Assembly: GCF_009674495.1 (NCBI RefSeq)
Contig: NZ_WKJN01000006.1
Location: 186,001 to 250,000 of the forward strand
DNA: 64,000 nucleotides
Source: Duganella alba
GTDB lineage: Bacteria; Pseudomonadota; Gammaproteobacteria; Burkholderiales; Burkholderiaceae_D
Direction: 5' to 3'
The notes under the pieces were generated by a model, which had not been told where the DNA came from, did not search any database, and saw only the letters and a program-made list of their open reading frames with translations. Shown here piece after piece: positions 1 through 11,504 of this stretch. Position numbers and translations under genes: made by a program. Every line of letters starts with the position of its first letter. Position 1 is the first letter of the stretch.

Positions 1-26
1 CTGCTATCGATGCCTAAAGGATAGCC

Positions 27-983
27 ATGTTCGACCCTGCCGCCACTTTGTTCCCGCCGATCGCGCCGTCCCGTCACGGCATGCTGGCGGTCGACGACCT
101 GCACACCATTTATTGGGAAGAGGTCGGCAATCCGGACGGCATTCCGGTGATTTTCCTGCATGGCGGCCCCGGCGCCGGCCTGTCGCCGCAGCACCGCCGC
201 TTCTTCGATCCGGAACAGTACCGCGTGATCCTGTTCGACCAGCGCGGCGCCGGCAAGTCGACGCCGGTGGGCGAGTGCCGCCACAACACCACCCAGCTGC
301 TGATCGAGGACATCGAGCGCCTGCGGCGGATGTTCGGCATAGAACAGTGGCTGGTGTTCGGCGGCTCGTGGGGATCGACCTTGGCGCTGGCCTATGGCGA
401 GGCGCATCCGGAGCGCTGCCTCGGCTTCGTGCTGCGCGGGATCTTCCTGTGCACGCAAAAGGAAATCGACTGGTTCCTCGACGGCGCCCAGTGGTTCCAT
501 CCTGAAATCCATGCCGAATTCATCGCGCCGATTCCCGCAGCCGAGCGCGGCGACCTGTTGCAGGCTTATGTGAAGCGCATCATGAGCGACGACCCGGCCG
601 TGCACTGGCCGGCGGTGCGCGCCTGGAGCCGTTTCGAAGGCCGCCGCGTGTTCCTGCTGCCGCAGCCCGACGATACGCCGTCCGACGCGCTGGACCTCGG
701 CATCGGCCGGCTGGAATCGCACTACATGGCCAACCTCGGCTTCTTCAGCGACGACCAGCTGGTGCGAAACGTCAGCCGCATCGCCCACCTGCCGGTGGTG
801 ATCGTGCAGGGCCGCTACGACGTGATCTGTCCGCCGGTATCGGCCTGGCGCCTGCACCAGGCCTGGACCGGCTCGGTGCTGCACCTGATTCCGGACGCCG
901 GCCACGGCGCCATGGAAAAAGGCATCGCGCAGGCGCTGGTGACGGCCACCGAGCAGTTCAAGCGGCAGCGCCGCTTTGCCTGA
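27..983 (+). CDS. pip: proline iminopeptidase (alpha/beta hydrolase, S33)
   Basis: This 318-residue cytoplasmic enzyme should remove N-terminal proline from peptides. The oxyanion-region motif HGGPG is at about residues 45-49, DQRGAGKS at 71-78, and the nucleophile elbow GGSWGS at 112-117 gives Ser114. The acid is in GRYD near residue 265 and the His is in GHGAMEK near residue 295, so the triad looks complete. Length and motifs match the S33 proline iminopeptidase family. The ATG is preceded by AAAGGA at good spacing. It runs in the same direction as the DUF2721 gene behind it, about 60 bp away; co-transcription is possible but unproven. Confidence 0.93.
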   Translation: MFDPAATLFPPIAPSRHGMLAVDDLHTIYWEEVGNPDGIPVIFLHGGPGAGLSPQHRRFFDPEQYRVILFDQRGAGKSTPVGECRHNTTQLLIEDIERLRRMFGIEQWLVFGGSWGSTLALAYGEAHPERCLGFVLRGIFLCTQKEIDWFLDGAQWFHPEIHAEFIAPIPAAERGDLLQAYVKRIMSDDPAVHWPAVRAWSRFEGRRVFLLPQPDDTPSDALDLGIGRLESHYMANLGFFSDDQLVRNVSRIAHLPVVIVQGRYDVICPPVSAWRLHQAWTGSVLHLIPDAGHGAMEKGIAQALVTATEQFKRQRRFA

Positions 984-1042
984 AAACGGCCCGTGGGAGA
1001 CGCGGGCTGCTACACTGTGACTAATCGATAAGAATAAAACGT

Positions 1043-1492
1043 ATGGCAATCATGAACATCCAGACCGGGGACATCGGTCACATCATTCAACTGGCGATCG
1101 CGCCGGTGTTCCTGCTCTCGGGCGTGTGCACCAACCTGATCGTGCTGACCAACCGGCTGGCGCGCATCATCGACCGTTCGCGCGTGCTGGAAGACCGGCT
1201 CGATGTCGCCTACAGCGACCCGTATCTGAATGAACTGGATCTGCTGTACCGCCGTTCGCACCTGATCAATATGTCGATCGGCCTGTCGACCGCCTGCGGC
1301 CTGATGGTCTGCCTGATCATCGCCCTGCTGTTCCTGGGGGACATCACCAACATCGCGCTCGATAAATACATCGCCGGCATGTTCGTGGTGGCGGTGATCT
1401 GCCTGGTCGGCAGCTTTGTCGCCCTGATGCGCGAAATCTTTGTGGCGTCGGCGTGGATGCGTTCCCAGCGCCACGTGCGCCGCAAGCGTTAA
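1043..1492 (+). CDS. DUF2721 family membrane protein
   Basis: A 149-residue integral membrane protein with three predicted helices: residues about 10-30, 75-97 and 108-132. The segment after the first helix (LTNRLARIIDRSRVLEDRL) is the conserved Arg-rich stretch typical of DUF2721 proteins. The function of that family is unknown. The gene starts 60 bp after pip, and the next gene starts 20 bp after its stop, so it may belong to a small operon. No catalytic motif is visible. Confidence 0.85.
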   Translation: MAIMNIQTGDIGHIIQLAIAPVFLLSGVCTNLIVLTNRLARIIDRSRVLEDRLDVAYSDPYLNELDLLYRRSHLINMSIGLSTACGLMVCLIIALLFLGDITNIALDKYIAGMFVVAVICLVGSFVALMREIFVASAWMRSQRHVRRKR

Positions 1493-1512
1493 CCTTTTTT
1501 TGTGAGAACACC

Positions 1513-1965
1513 ATGCACGACTACCAACGCCCGCCCACCCTGTACCGCTACGGCGTGCGCGAAGACCTGGAACTGGCGCTGACCCAGGGCCAGTTCATCC
1601 TCCGTCCCGCCTCCAACTGCCTGACCCTGAGCTTTTCCCAGGCCTGGGACAGCAAGCTGTTCGAGCTGTTCTCGTCGGATGCCTGCCTGATCGTGCACAA
1701 CACCGAGGAATTCGGCGAGCGCCTGCACCGCGCGGTGCAGCGTGCCCTGCCGAGCTGGGCCGGCATCGACGGCGCGGTGGAATACGGCACGCGCGCGGCC
1801 CTGGGCGCGGCCTTCACCAAGACCGCCGCCGAGGCGCAGGAACAGGAGTGGCAGTTCGCCTGGCGCGCCATGCAGGCGCAATTGAGTCTGAATCCGGTGC
1901 TGATCAAGATCGGCAGCCTGGAAAACTTCGCCGAGCTGCGCTCGCAGGACACCTACCTCGCTTAG
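1513..1965 (+). CDS. hypothetical protein, unrecognised family
   Basis: A 150-residue soluble protein with no signal peptide or membrane segment. I chose the ATG at 1513, which follows TGTGAGAACACC, over an in-frame upstream start at 1453 because the longer version would overlap the DUF2721 gene by 40 bp. The body is rich in aromatic and acidic residues (LYRYGVREDLELAL near the N-terminus). I do not recognise the family. It is close behind the DUF2721 gene and ends 11 bp before a convergent gene, so it is probably last in its transcript. Confidence 0.7.
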   Translation: MHDYQRPPTLYRYGVREDLELALTQGQFILRPASNCLTLSFSQAWDSKLFELFSSDACLIVHNTEEFGERLHRAVQRALPSWAGIDGAVEYGTRAALGAAFTKTAAEAQEQEWQFAWRAMQAQLSLNPVLIKIGSLENFAELRSQDTYLA

Positions 1966-1976
1966 ATAGCAGCCGC

Positions 1977-2573
1977 TCAAGGCTGGGGAATCGCCTCGAC
2001 CTTCGGCGCGTCGCGCCGATCGAGGCGCGCCAGCACGGCGTTCATCATTTTCTCGATGTCGCCGCGCACCATCTTGGCGCCGAGCAGGCTGGGGACGTAG
2101 AAGTTCGGCATCAGCTTGCCGTGGTAGATGATCTTGGTGCCGCCGGTTTCCGGCACCGGCACCAGTTCCCAGCGCGCCTCGTAGTGCTTCATGTCGCCGG
2201 AGATCAGCGAGATCTCGATCGAGGACATCGGCTGTTCGACCGCGCGCACGATCAGGTGGATGGTCTTGGCCATGAACAGGAAGCGGGCCACGCCGAATTG
2301 TTCGATGATCACCTCACCGCTGTTGCGCGACAAGACCTTGGACGATTCCATGTCCGGGACAAATTCCGCCATGCGTTCGTAGCCGGTGAGGATGCGCCAT
2401 ACCTTGGGCAGTGGCGCGGCCACCGTGCCGGTGGCGTCCACTTCATACATATGTTGGCCGTCCTGATCGACGCGGTTGACCGACACTTCCAGCTTGGGCA
2501 ATTCAAGCTTTGGTGTTTGCGCCATCACCTGGGCGGTCACACCCAACAACAAAAACACAAGGAATCGCATCAT
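1977..2573 (-). CDS. secreted START/SRPBCC-fold (polyketide cyclase-like) protein
   Basis: A 198-residue protein with a signal peptide (MMRFLVFLLLGVTAQVMAQ), so likely periplasmic. The mature part begins with VDATGTVAAPLPKVWRILTG, typical of the SRPBCC/cyclase-dehydrase fold that binds hydrophobic ligands in a helix-grip cavity. No catalytic residue can be assigned. The reading frame is open further upstream to 2759, but that extension would cross the divergent oxidoreductase gene and lacks a signal sequence; the twin ATG at 2573/2570 directly before the signal peptide is the better start. Ligand and pathway are unknown. Confidence 0.8.
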   Translation of the reverse strand: MMRFLVFLLLGVTAQVMAQTPKLELPKLEVSVNRVDQDGQHMYEVDATGTVAAPLPKVWRILTGYERMAEFVPDMESSKVLSRNSGEVIIEQFGVARFLFMAKTIHLIVRAVEQPMSSIEISLISGDMKHYEARWELVPVPETGGTKIIYHGKLMPNFYVPSLLGAKMVRGDIEKMMNAVLARLDRRDAPKVEAIPQP

Positions 2574-2630
2574 TTGACCAGCGTAAGGCAAAGGGTGGCA
2601 GAATACAAGAGCAGCACGCACGGACTTTAG

Positions 2631-5496
<2,866 letters not shown>

Positions 5497-5497
<1 letters not shown>

Positions 5498-7209
5498 CAG
5501 TGCGCGTGGTCGGTTTTCTTTAGCGTGTCCATCACGTAGGCGGTCATGCCCTTGGCCAGCTCCTGTTCGCCCATGAAGATCTCGCCGGCGCGCTCGCTGC
5601 GCAGCAGGTCCGCTTCCGCATCGTTGTGGGTGCGCACCACGGTCTTGATGTCCGGGTTGAGCGCGCGCGCGGTCTCGATCATGGCGCGCACGTGGAAGGT
5701 GTCCGGCGTGGCGATCACCAGCATCGACGCGTGCTGGATGTGGGCCTGGATCAGCACCGCCGGCTCGCCGGCGTTGCCGGCCACCGCCGGCGTGCCTTCC
5801 TTGCGCAGCTGGTCCACCACTTCGCGGTTCTGCTCCGCCACCACGTAGGGAATCTTCTGCTCCTTGAGCGCGGCGGCGATGCGGCGGCCCACGCGGCCGT
5901 AGCCGACCAGCACCACCTGGTTGCGCAGGTGCTCGTGCGGCACGTTCATCGGCAGCTCGGCCAGCGGGTCGGCCGGGCGGTCGAACCTGGCGGCCAGGCC
6001 GGGATTCCGGCCCAGCCAGCGCTCCAGCGGCTTGGTGAGGCGGAACACCACCGGATTGACGGCGATGGAGATGATGGCGCCGGCCAGGATCAGGCTCTGG
6101 CCTTCGACCGGCATCAGCTTCAGCGACAGGCCCAGCGCCGCCAGGATGAAGGAGAACTCGCCGATCTGCGCCAGGCTGGCCGAGACCATCAGCGCGGTCT
6201 TGGCCGGGTAGCGCAGCAGCAGCACCAGCAGGAAGGCGGCCACCGACTTGCCGACCACGATGATGGCGACCACGGCCAGCAGCTTGAGCGGCTGCTCGAC
6301 CAGAATCGACGGCTCGAACAGCATGCCGACCGAAACGAAGAACAGCACCGCGAAGGCGTCGCGCAGCGGCAGCGATTCCTCGGCGGCGCGGTGCGCCAGC
6401 GCCGATTCGCGCAGCACCATGCCGGCAAAGAAGGAACCCAGCGCGAACGACACGCCGAAGTAATGGGTGGAGGCGTAGGCGATGCCGACGGCGGCGGCGA
6501 TCACGCACAGCGTGAACAGCTCGCGCGAGCCGGTGCGCGCCACCTGCCACAAGATCCACGGGAACAGCTTGCGGCCGACCACCAGCATCAGCACGATGAA
6601 GGCGCCGACCTGGCCCAGGGTGATGGCCAGCGTGGTCCACAGGCCGCCGTCGCCGGCGCCGTGGCCATCCACCGCTTCACCGCCGAGTGAACCGGCCAGC
6701 GCCGGCAGCAGCACCAGCACCAGCACGGTGACCAGGTCTTCCACCACCAGCCAGCCGACCGCGATGCGGCCGTTGAAGGTGTCGAGGATGCCGCGCTCCT
6801 CCAGCGCGCGCAGCAGCACCACGGTGCTGGCCACGGACAGCGCCAGGCCGAACACCAGGCCGCCGCCGATGGTCCAGCCCCAGAAGTGGGCCAGTCCCAT
6901 GCCAAGCGCGGTAGCGACGGCGATCTGCAGGATGGCGCCGGGCAGCGCCACCTTGCGCACATCCCACAGGTCTTCCAGCGAGAAGTGCAGGCCGACGCCG
7001 AACATCATCAGCATCACGCCGATTTCGGCCAGCTGGCCGGCCAGGGCGGTATCGGCCACGAAGCCCGGCGTGGCCGGACCGATGATAATGCCCGCAGCGA
7101 GATAACCCACCAGCGCCGGCAGCTTCAGGCGCGTTGCAAGATAACCGAACAGGAGACCGGCTCCCAGTGCGGCGGCGATGGTGGTAATCAGACCGATATT
7201 GTGGGGCAT
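5497..7209 (-). CDS. ybaL: Kef/YbaL-type cation:proton antiporter with RCK domain
   Basis: A 570-residue CPA2-family inner-membrane transporter. The first 390 residues contain about twelve hydrophobic helices starting with LITTIAAALGAGLLFGYLA. After a linker, a TrkA-N/RCK domain begins at about 415 (NQVVLVGYGRVGRRIAAAL) with a GxGxxG-like dinucleotide site. Family members exchange K+ (or Na+) for H+, gated by ligand binding to RCK. The short tail after the RCK fold and the overall length fit YbaL better than KefB/C. It is the first gene of a two-gene unit with the binding protein. Confidence 0.88.
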
Positions 7210-7289
7210 GCGTGCGGGGTTCCTTCAAAAAGGATAAGGGAAACCCCGAGATTATCATACTCGCCCTGCCGGAACCTTAAGCTTGCCCT

Positions 7290-7736
7290 TTAAGCCAATG
7301 CCGCCGGCTGCATGCGGAAGCTGACGCCGAAGCGGTTGTAGGCGTTCATCAGCGCCACGGCGACGGTGAGGTCGGCCAGCGCCTGCTCGCCCAGCACTTT
7401 CAGCGCCTGCTGGTAGTCGGCGTCCGGCACCCTGGTCTGGTCGACGCGGGTGACGGTTTCGGCCCAGGCCAGCGCGGCCTGTTCCTTGTCGCTGAACAGG
7501 GCGGCCGCTTCGTCCCACACCGGCACCAGCGCGATCTTGTCGCTCTTGACGCCCTGCTTGAGCAGGTCGCGGGTGTGCATGTCGATGCAGTAGGCGCAGC
7601 CGTTGATCAGCGAGATGCGCAGGTACACCAGTTCCAGCAGCTCGGCCGGCAGCGCCGACTTCACATACTCGTGGACGGCGCCGAAGCCTTTGTACGCTTC
7701 CGGGGCAAATTTGAATACTTCCAGACGCTTGCTCAT
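7290..7736 (-). CDS. carboxymuconolactone decarboxylase / AhpD-like protein
   Basis: A 148-residue protein with the AhpD-type redox motif C47-A-Y-C50 followed by H54. Such proteins act as alkylhydroperoxidase-like thiol enzymes or as gamma-carboxymuconolactone decarboxylases; the CxxC-x3-H pattern favours the peroxidase-like branch. I chose the ATG at 7736 because TAAAGGAA lies just upstream; an in-frame start at 7787 has no such site. It lies 87 bp downstream of the MocR-type regulator on the same strand, which probably controls it. Confidence 0.88.
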   Translation of the reverse strand: MSKRLEVFKFAPEAYKGFGAVHEYVKSALPAELLELVYLRISLINGCAYCIDMHTRDLLKQGVKSDKIALVPVWDEAAALFSDKEQAALAWAETVTRVDQTRVPDADYQQALKVLGEQALADLTVAVALMNAYNRFGVSFRMQPAALA

Positions 7737-7823
7737 GATGATTTCCTTTAAGTGGTGAATGACGATGGAATCATTGTGCGCGCACATGGCCTATGCTTGA
7801 AGGGCCATAAATGGCATTTGAAA
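7737..7823 (-). promoter_or_regulatory. candidate MocR operator region before the AhpD-like gene
   Basis: Read on the minus strand, this gap carries two related direct elements, TTCAAATGCCAT and TTCAAGCATAGGCCAT, about 22 bp apart. MocR regulators commonly bind direct repeats with about two-turn spacing next to the gene they control. No experimental support; the -10 and -35 boxes are not clear. Confidence 0.3.
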
Positions 7824-9233
7824 CTAGGCCATGATTTTCAGGATGCGTTTGCCCAGCTCACGCGCGCGCGCCGGCGTGTCGATATTGGTGAAGGCCAGCA
7901 GCAGCGCCGGCCCGCCGTGCGGCAGCACGCCGCGCTCGGACAGCGCCAGCGCCGACATGCCATGCTCGCGCATGCGCGCCGCCACGGCGCGGTCGCTGTG
8001 GCGGCCCTTCATGCGCAGCACCAGGTGCATGCCGCCCGGCTGCGGTTCGACCTGCACGTGCCTGCCCAGCGCCGCCGCCAGGCCGTCGGCGGCGATCTGG
8101 CGGCGTTCCGCATACAGGCGCCGCATGCGCTGGATGTGGCGCGCGAAGTGGCCCTCGTTCATGAAGTCGGCCACGATGTGCTGCATCAGCGTCGGGCCGG
8201 CGGCGGCGAAGGTGCGGGTGATGTGTTCGAAGCGCTCCACCTGCGCCGGCGGCACCACCAGGTAGGCCAGCCGGATCGCCGGGAACAGCACCTTGCTGAA
8301 GGTGCCGGAGTACAGCACGCGGCCATCGCGGTCCAGGCTTTTCAGCGCCGGCAGCGGGCGGCTGACGTAGCGGTATTCGCCGTCGTAGTCGTCCTCGACG
8401 ATCCAGGCGCCGGCCTGCGCGGCCCAGTCCAGCAGCGCCAGTCGGCGCGGCAGCGACAGCGACACGCACAGCGGGCTTTGATGCGCCGGCGTGACGATGG
8501 CGGCCCTGGCGCGCGGCGCGCTGGCCACGCCGTGCGCCACCATCAGGCCTTCCGCGTCGACCTGCACCGGCACCGGCGTCAGGCCGGCGTCGCGCAGCAG
8601 CTCGCTGGTGGGCGGGTAGCCGGGATCCTCGACCCAGACGTCGTCGCCCGGTTGCAGCAGCGCGCGCGTGACCAGCTCCATGCTGTTGCGGTAGCCGTTG
8701 GTGATGAACACCTGCGACGGTGTGCAGTCGATGCCGCGCGACAGTTGCAGGTAGGTGGCGATGGCGATGCGCAGCTCGGGCAGGCCGGCCCACGGCGGGT
8801 AGATCATGTCCTCCGGCTGGGTGGCGCGCACCGCGCGCGCCGCCAGCCGCGCCCACACCTTGCGCGGGAAGACGTCCAGCGCCGGTATGCCCATCTGGAA
8901 CGGCCTGGTGGAGGAGGCGGCGTCGCCCAGGTTGCTGTGGGCCGGCGCCGAGGACAGCATGGGCGCCGGCGCCGCGGGTGCGCGGCGCGCCAGCGCGGTC
9001 GTGACCACGGTGCCGGCCTGGCCGCGCGCTTCCACATAGCCTTCCGCCGTCAGCAGGCCGTAGGCCGATTCCACCGTGCCGCGCGCCAGGCCCAGCTCCA
9101 GCGCCAGGGCGCGCGCGGCGGGGATGCGGTCGCCCGGCTGCAGCAGGCCGTCGGCGATGGCGCCGCGGAAGCGGCTGTAGATCTGGCGGTACAGCGGTTC
9201 GGCCGCGCTGGTGTCGAGCTGAAGGAAATCCAT
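7824..9233 (-). CDS. MocR/PdxR-type regulator: GntR winged helix fused to aminotransferase fold
   Basis: A 469-residue transcription factor. The N-terminal GntR winged helix (about 10-80) contains PLYRQIYSRFRGAIADGLL, and a class-I aminotransferase-like domain follows (about 110-465) with the family motifs NGYRNSMEL, DPGYPP and SGTFSK; the Lys in the last is the expected PLP-linked residue. MocR proteins sense PLP or amino-compound adducts. It is divergent from the GNAT gene (80 bp apart) and upstream of the AhpD-like gene on the same strand. The effector is unknown. Confidence 0.9.
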   Translation of the reverse strand: MDFLQLDTSAAEPLYRQIYSRFRGAIADGLLQPGDRIPAARALALELGLARGTVESAYGLLTAEGYVEARGQAGTVVTTALARRAPAAPAPMLSSAPAHSNLGDAASSTRPFQMGIPALDVFPRKVWARLAARAVRATQPEDMIYPPWAGLPELRIAIATYLQLSRGIDCTPSQVFITNGYRNSMELVTRALLQPGDDVWVEDPGYPPTSELLRDAGLTPVPVQVDAEGLMVAHGVASAPRARAAIVTPAHQSPLCVSLSLPRRLALLDWAAQAGAWIVEDDYDGEYRYVSRPLPALKSLDRDGRVLYSGTFSKVLFPAIRLAYLVVPPAQVERFEHITRTFAAAGPTLMQHIVADFMNEGHFARHIQRMRRLYAERRQIAADGLAAALGRHVQVEPQPGGMHLVLRMKGRHSDRAVAARMREHGMSALALSERGVLPHGGPALLLAFTNIDTPARARELGKRILKIMA

Positions 9234-9272
9234 GGTCTACTCCATATGTCGTTTCATGGCTCTGTGGATTAT

Positions 9273-9294
9273 GCCATCGCCGCACTACGATGGC
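9273..9294. repeat. inverted repeat in the divergent mocR/GNAT promoter region
   Basis: Perfect 7-bp arms GCCATCG and CGATGGC are separated by 8 bp in the 80-bp gap between the divergent regulator and acetyltransferase genes. It could be an operator for either direction. It shares the GCCAT core with the repeats at 7737-7823. Confidence 0.4.
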
Positions 9295-9313
9295 GTCTTT
9301 GAAAGGACATGCC

Positions 9314-9733
9314 ATGAAAATCGTCGAAACGGAACAAGAGCTGCGCGCCTGCTATCCAGTGATGAAGGAGCTGCGGCCGCACCTGGCGTCGGAGGACGCG
9401 TTCGTGGCGCAGATACTGCGCCAGCGCGAACAGGGTTACCGCATCCTGGCGGTGTGGGAGAATGCGGAGGTGGTGGCGCTGGCCGGCTACCGGCTGCAGG
9501 AGAATACGGTGTACGGCCGCTTCCTGTACGTCGATGATCTGATCGCGGCGGAGCAGCACCGCAGCCGCCGCTGGGGCGCGCTGCTGCTGGGGCAACTGAC
9601 GGTGTTTGCCGAAGAGGCGCGCTGCGCGCGGCTGGTGCTCGATACGGGATTGACCAATGTGCTGGCGCAGCGTTTCTATTTCCGCGCGGGGCTGCTGCCT
9701 GGCGCGCTGCGTTTCGGGAAGGTGCTTGCATGA
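9314..9733 (+). CDS. GNAT family N-acetyltransferase
   Basis: A 139-residue protein with the GNAT pattern: YRILAVWENAEVVALAGY (strands 2-3), then LYVDDLIAAEQHRSRRWGALLLGQL, where the R/Q-x-x-G-x-G/A acetyl-CoA loop is RSRRWGA, and the terminal FYFRAGL. It should acetylate a small amine or protein N-terminus; the substrate cannot be deduced. The ATG at 9314 follows GAAAGGA. Its stop overlaps the ATG of the azoreductase (ATGA), so the two are translationally coupled. Confidence 0.85.
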   Translation: MKIVETEQELRACYPVMKELRPHLASEDAFVAQILRQREQGYRILAVWENAEVVALAGYRLQENTVYGRFLYVDDLIAAEQHRSRRWGALLLGQLTVFAEEARCARLVLDTGLTNVLAQRFYFRAGLLPGALRFGKVLA

Positions 9734-10260
9734 AGACGATACTGCATATCAGCGCCAGTGCGCGCGGCGAGGAATCGGCCAGCTACCGCCTGTCGCGGCG
9801 GATGATCGCGCAATTACGGGAACAGCATCCGGATGCACGGGTGGTGTCGCGCGATCTGTACGCCGAGCCGGTGCCGCATATCGACAGCCTGTATGCCAGC
9901 ACGCTGGCGCGGCTGCCGGGTGGCGCGCCGCATGCGCAGGGCCTGTCGTCGCTGGCGTGGTCGGATCTGCTGATCGAGGAACTGAAGGCGGCGGACGCCG
10001 TGGTGATCGCCACGCCGATGCACAACTTCACGGTGCCGTCGGTGCTGAAGGCGTGGCTGGACCATGTGGTGCGCATCGGCGTCACCTTCAACGCCACGCC
10101 GCAAGGCAAGGTCGGCACGCTGCCCGACCGGCCGGTCTACATCGCGGTCAGTTCAGGCGGCCCGCGCAGCGGCGAACGCGCGCGCCAGCCGGATTTCCTC
10201 GAACCCTATCTGCGCGCCATCCTCGCCACCATCGGCCTGACAGACCTGCACTTCGTTTAG
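9730..10260 (+). CDS. azoR: FMN-dependent NADH-azoreductase
   Basis: A 176-residue flavodoxin-fold quinone/azo reductase. The FMN-phosphate loop is [15 protein letters not shown] (about 9-23), and the cofactor motif [18 protein letters not shown] follows near residues 95-112. Such enzymes reduce quinones and azo compounds with NADH and FMN. Family members are usually about 195-210 residues; this one stops shortly after GLTDLHFV, so about 20 C-terminal residues appear to be missing. The stop overlaps that of the convergent KAS III gene. It is likely co-expressed with the GNAT gene by a 4-bp overlap. Confidence 0.88.
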   Translation: MKTILHISASARGEESASYRLSRRMIAQLREQHPDARVVSRDLYAEPVPHIDSLYASTLARLPGGAPHAQGLSSLAWSDLLIEELKAADAVVIATPMHNFTVPSVLKAWLDHVVRIGVTFNATPQGKVGTLPDRPVYIAVSSGGPRSGERARQPDFLEPYLRAILATIGLTDLHFV

Positions 10261-11378
10261 AGGCGCTTGACCACCACGCAGCCGATCGAATAGCCGGCGC
10301 CGAAGGAGCAGATGACGCCGAGCTCGCCGGCCGCCATGTCGTCGGAATATTTGTGGAAGGCGATGATGGAGCCGGCCGACGAGGTGTTGGCGTATTCGTC
10401 CAGGATCACCGGCGCTTCGCCCGGTTCGGCGTCGCGGCCCAGCACCATGCGGCTGATCAGCAGGTTCATGTTCAGGTTGGCCTGGTGCAGCCAGAAGCGC
10501 TTCACCTGCGGCACTTCGAGCTGGGCGCCGGCGATGGTGTCCTTGATCATCTCGGCGGCCATCGGGCACACGTCCTTGAACACCTTGCGGCCCTGCTGGC
10601 GGAACAGCTTGTCGGCCTGGCCCACGCCGGCTTCGTCGAAGCGGTTGAGGAAGCCGAAGTTGTTGCGGATGTTGTTGGAGAAGCTGGTCTTCAGCTTGGT
10701 CTCCAGGATTTCCCAGCGGTGCGCGCCCTTGGCCGTGTCGGCCGCCTCGATCACCATCGCCGTGCAGGCGTCGCCGAAGATGAAGTGGCTGTCGCGGTCG
10801 CGCCAGTTCAGGTGGCCCGAGGTGATTTCCGGATTCAGCACCAGCACCGCGCGCGCCTGGCCGCTCTGCACCGCCGCCACCGCCTGCTGGATGCCGAAGG
10901 TGGCCGAGGAGCAGGCCACGTTCATGTCGAAGCCGTAGCCGTCGATGCCCAGCGCGCCTTGCACCTCGACCGCCATGGCCGGATAGCCGCGCTGCATGTT
11001 GGAGCAGGCCACCAGCACCATGTCGATATCGGCCGGCGTGCGGCCGGCGCGGTCCAGCGCCTGGCGCGCGGCGGCGACGCAGATCTCGGCCTGCAGCGAC
11101 AGTTCCTCGTCGGCGCGTTCCGGGATGTAGGACACCATGCGCTGCGGATCGAGGATGCCGGCTTTTTCCATCACATAGCGGGCCTTGATGCCGGAGGCTT
11201 TCTCGATGAAGGCCACGCTGGACGGTTCCAGCGCCGTCACCGCGCCGTCCGCGATGGCGGCGGCGTTGTCGGCGTTGAACTGTTCGACATAGGCGTTGAA
11301 GCATGCGACCAGTTCTTCGTTGCTGATCGACTGTGCCGGAGTGAAGAGGCCGGTACCGCTGATGACGGCTTGTTTCAT
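10257..11378 (-). CDS. beta-ketoacyl-ACP synthase III (FabH-like)
   Basis: A 373-residue thiolase-fold condensing enzyme with a complete KAS III triad: Cys156 in NVACSSAT, His298 in WLHQAN and Asn331 in EYANTSSAG. It should condense an acyl-CoA with malonyl-ACP. It is longer than canonical FabH (about 317) and resembles the FabH-like group that accepts medium-chain acyl-CoAs in pseudomonads; that substrate choice is inferred. I chose the ATG at 11378, where the conserved N-terminus [10 protein letters not shown] starts, over an open extension to 11414. No other fatty acid synthesis gene is adjacent. Confidence 0.85.
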   Translation of the reverse strand: MKQAVISGTGLFTPAQSISNEELVACFNAYVEQFNADNAAAIADGAVTALEPSSVAFIEKASGIKARYVMEKAGILDPQRMVSYIPERADEELSLQAEICVAAARQALDRAGRTPADIDMVLVACSNMQRGYPAMAVEVQGALGIDGYGFDMNVACSSATFGIQQAVAAVQSGQARAVLVLNPEITSGHLNWRDRDSHFIFGDACTAMVIEAADTAKGAHRWEILETKLKTSFSNNIRNNFGFLNRFDEAGVGQADKLFRQQGRKVFKDVCPMAAEMIKDTIAGAQLEVPQVKRFWLHQANLNMNLLISRMVLGRDAEPGEAPVILDEYANTSSAGSIIAFHKYSDDMAAGELGVICSFGAGYSIGCVVVKRL

Positions 11379-11454
11379 GATTAAACTTTCAAATTGAGCA
11401 ATGGCAGATGCCAATAATGGAGCAAATTCTACACAATGCGTGCGCGGTCAGCGC

Positions 11455-11483
11455 AAATAAAAGCGGCGCCCTTGAGGCGCCGC
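11455..11483 (-). terminator. Rho-independent terminator of ctpA
   Basis: Perfect 8-bp arms GCGGCGCC/GGCGCCGC with a 5-nt loop, followed on the minus strand by TTTTATTTG. It lies 22 bp after the ctpA stop. Confidence 0.85.
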
Positions 11484-11504
11484 TGGGTCTGCTACAACAG
11501 CTGC

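Noticed and set aside
11398..11413. Sigma-54-like TGGCAT...TTGC before the KAS III gene (minus strand)
   Set aside because: The GG-to-GC spacing is one base too long, and this spacing is strict for sigma-54.
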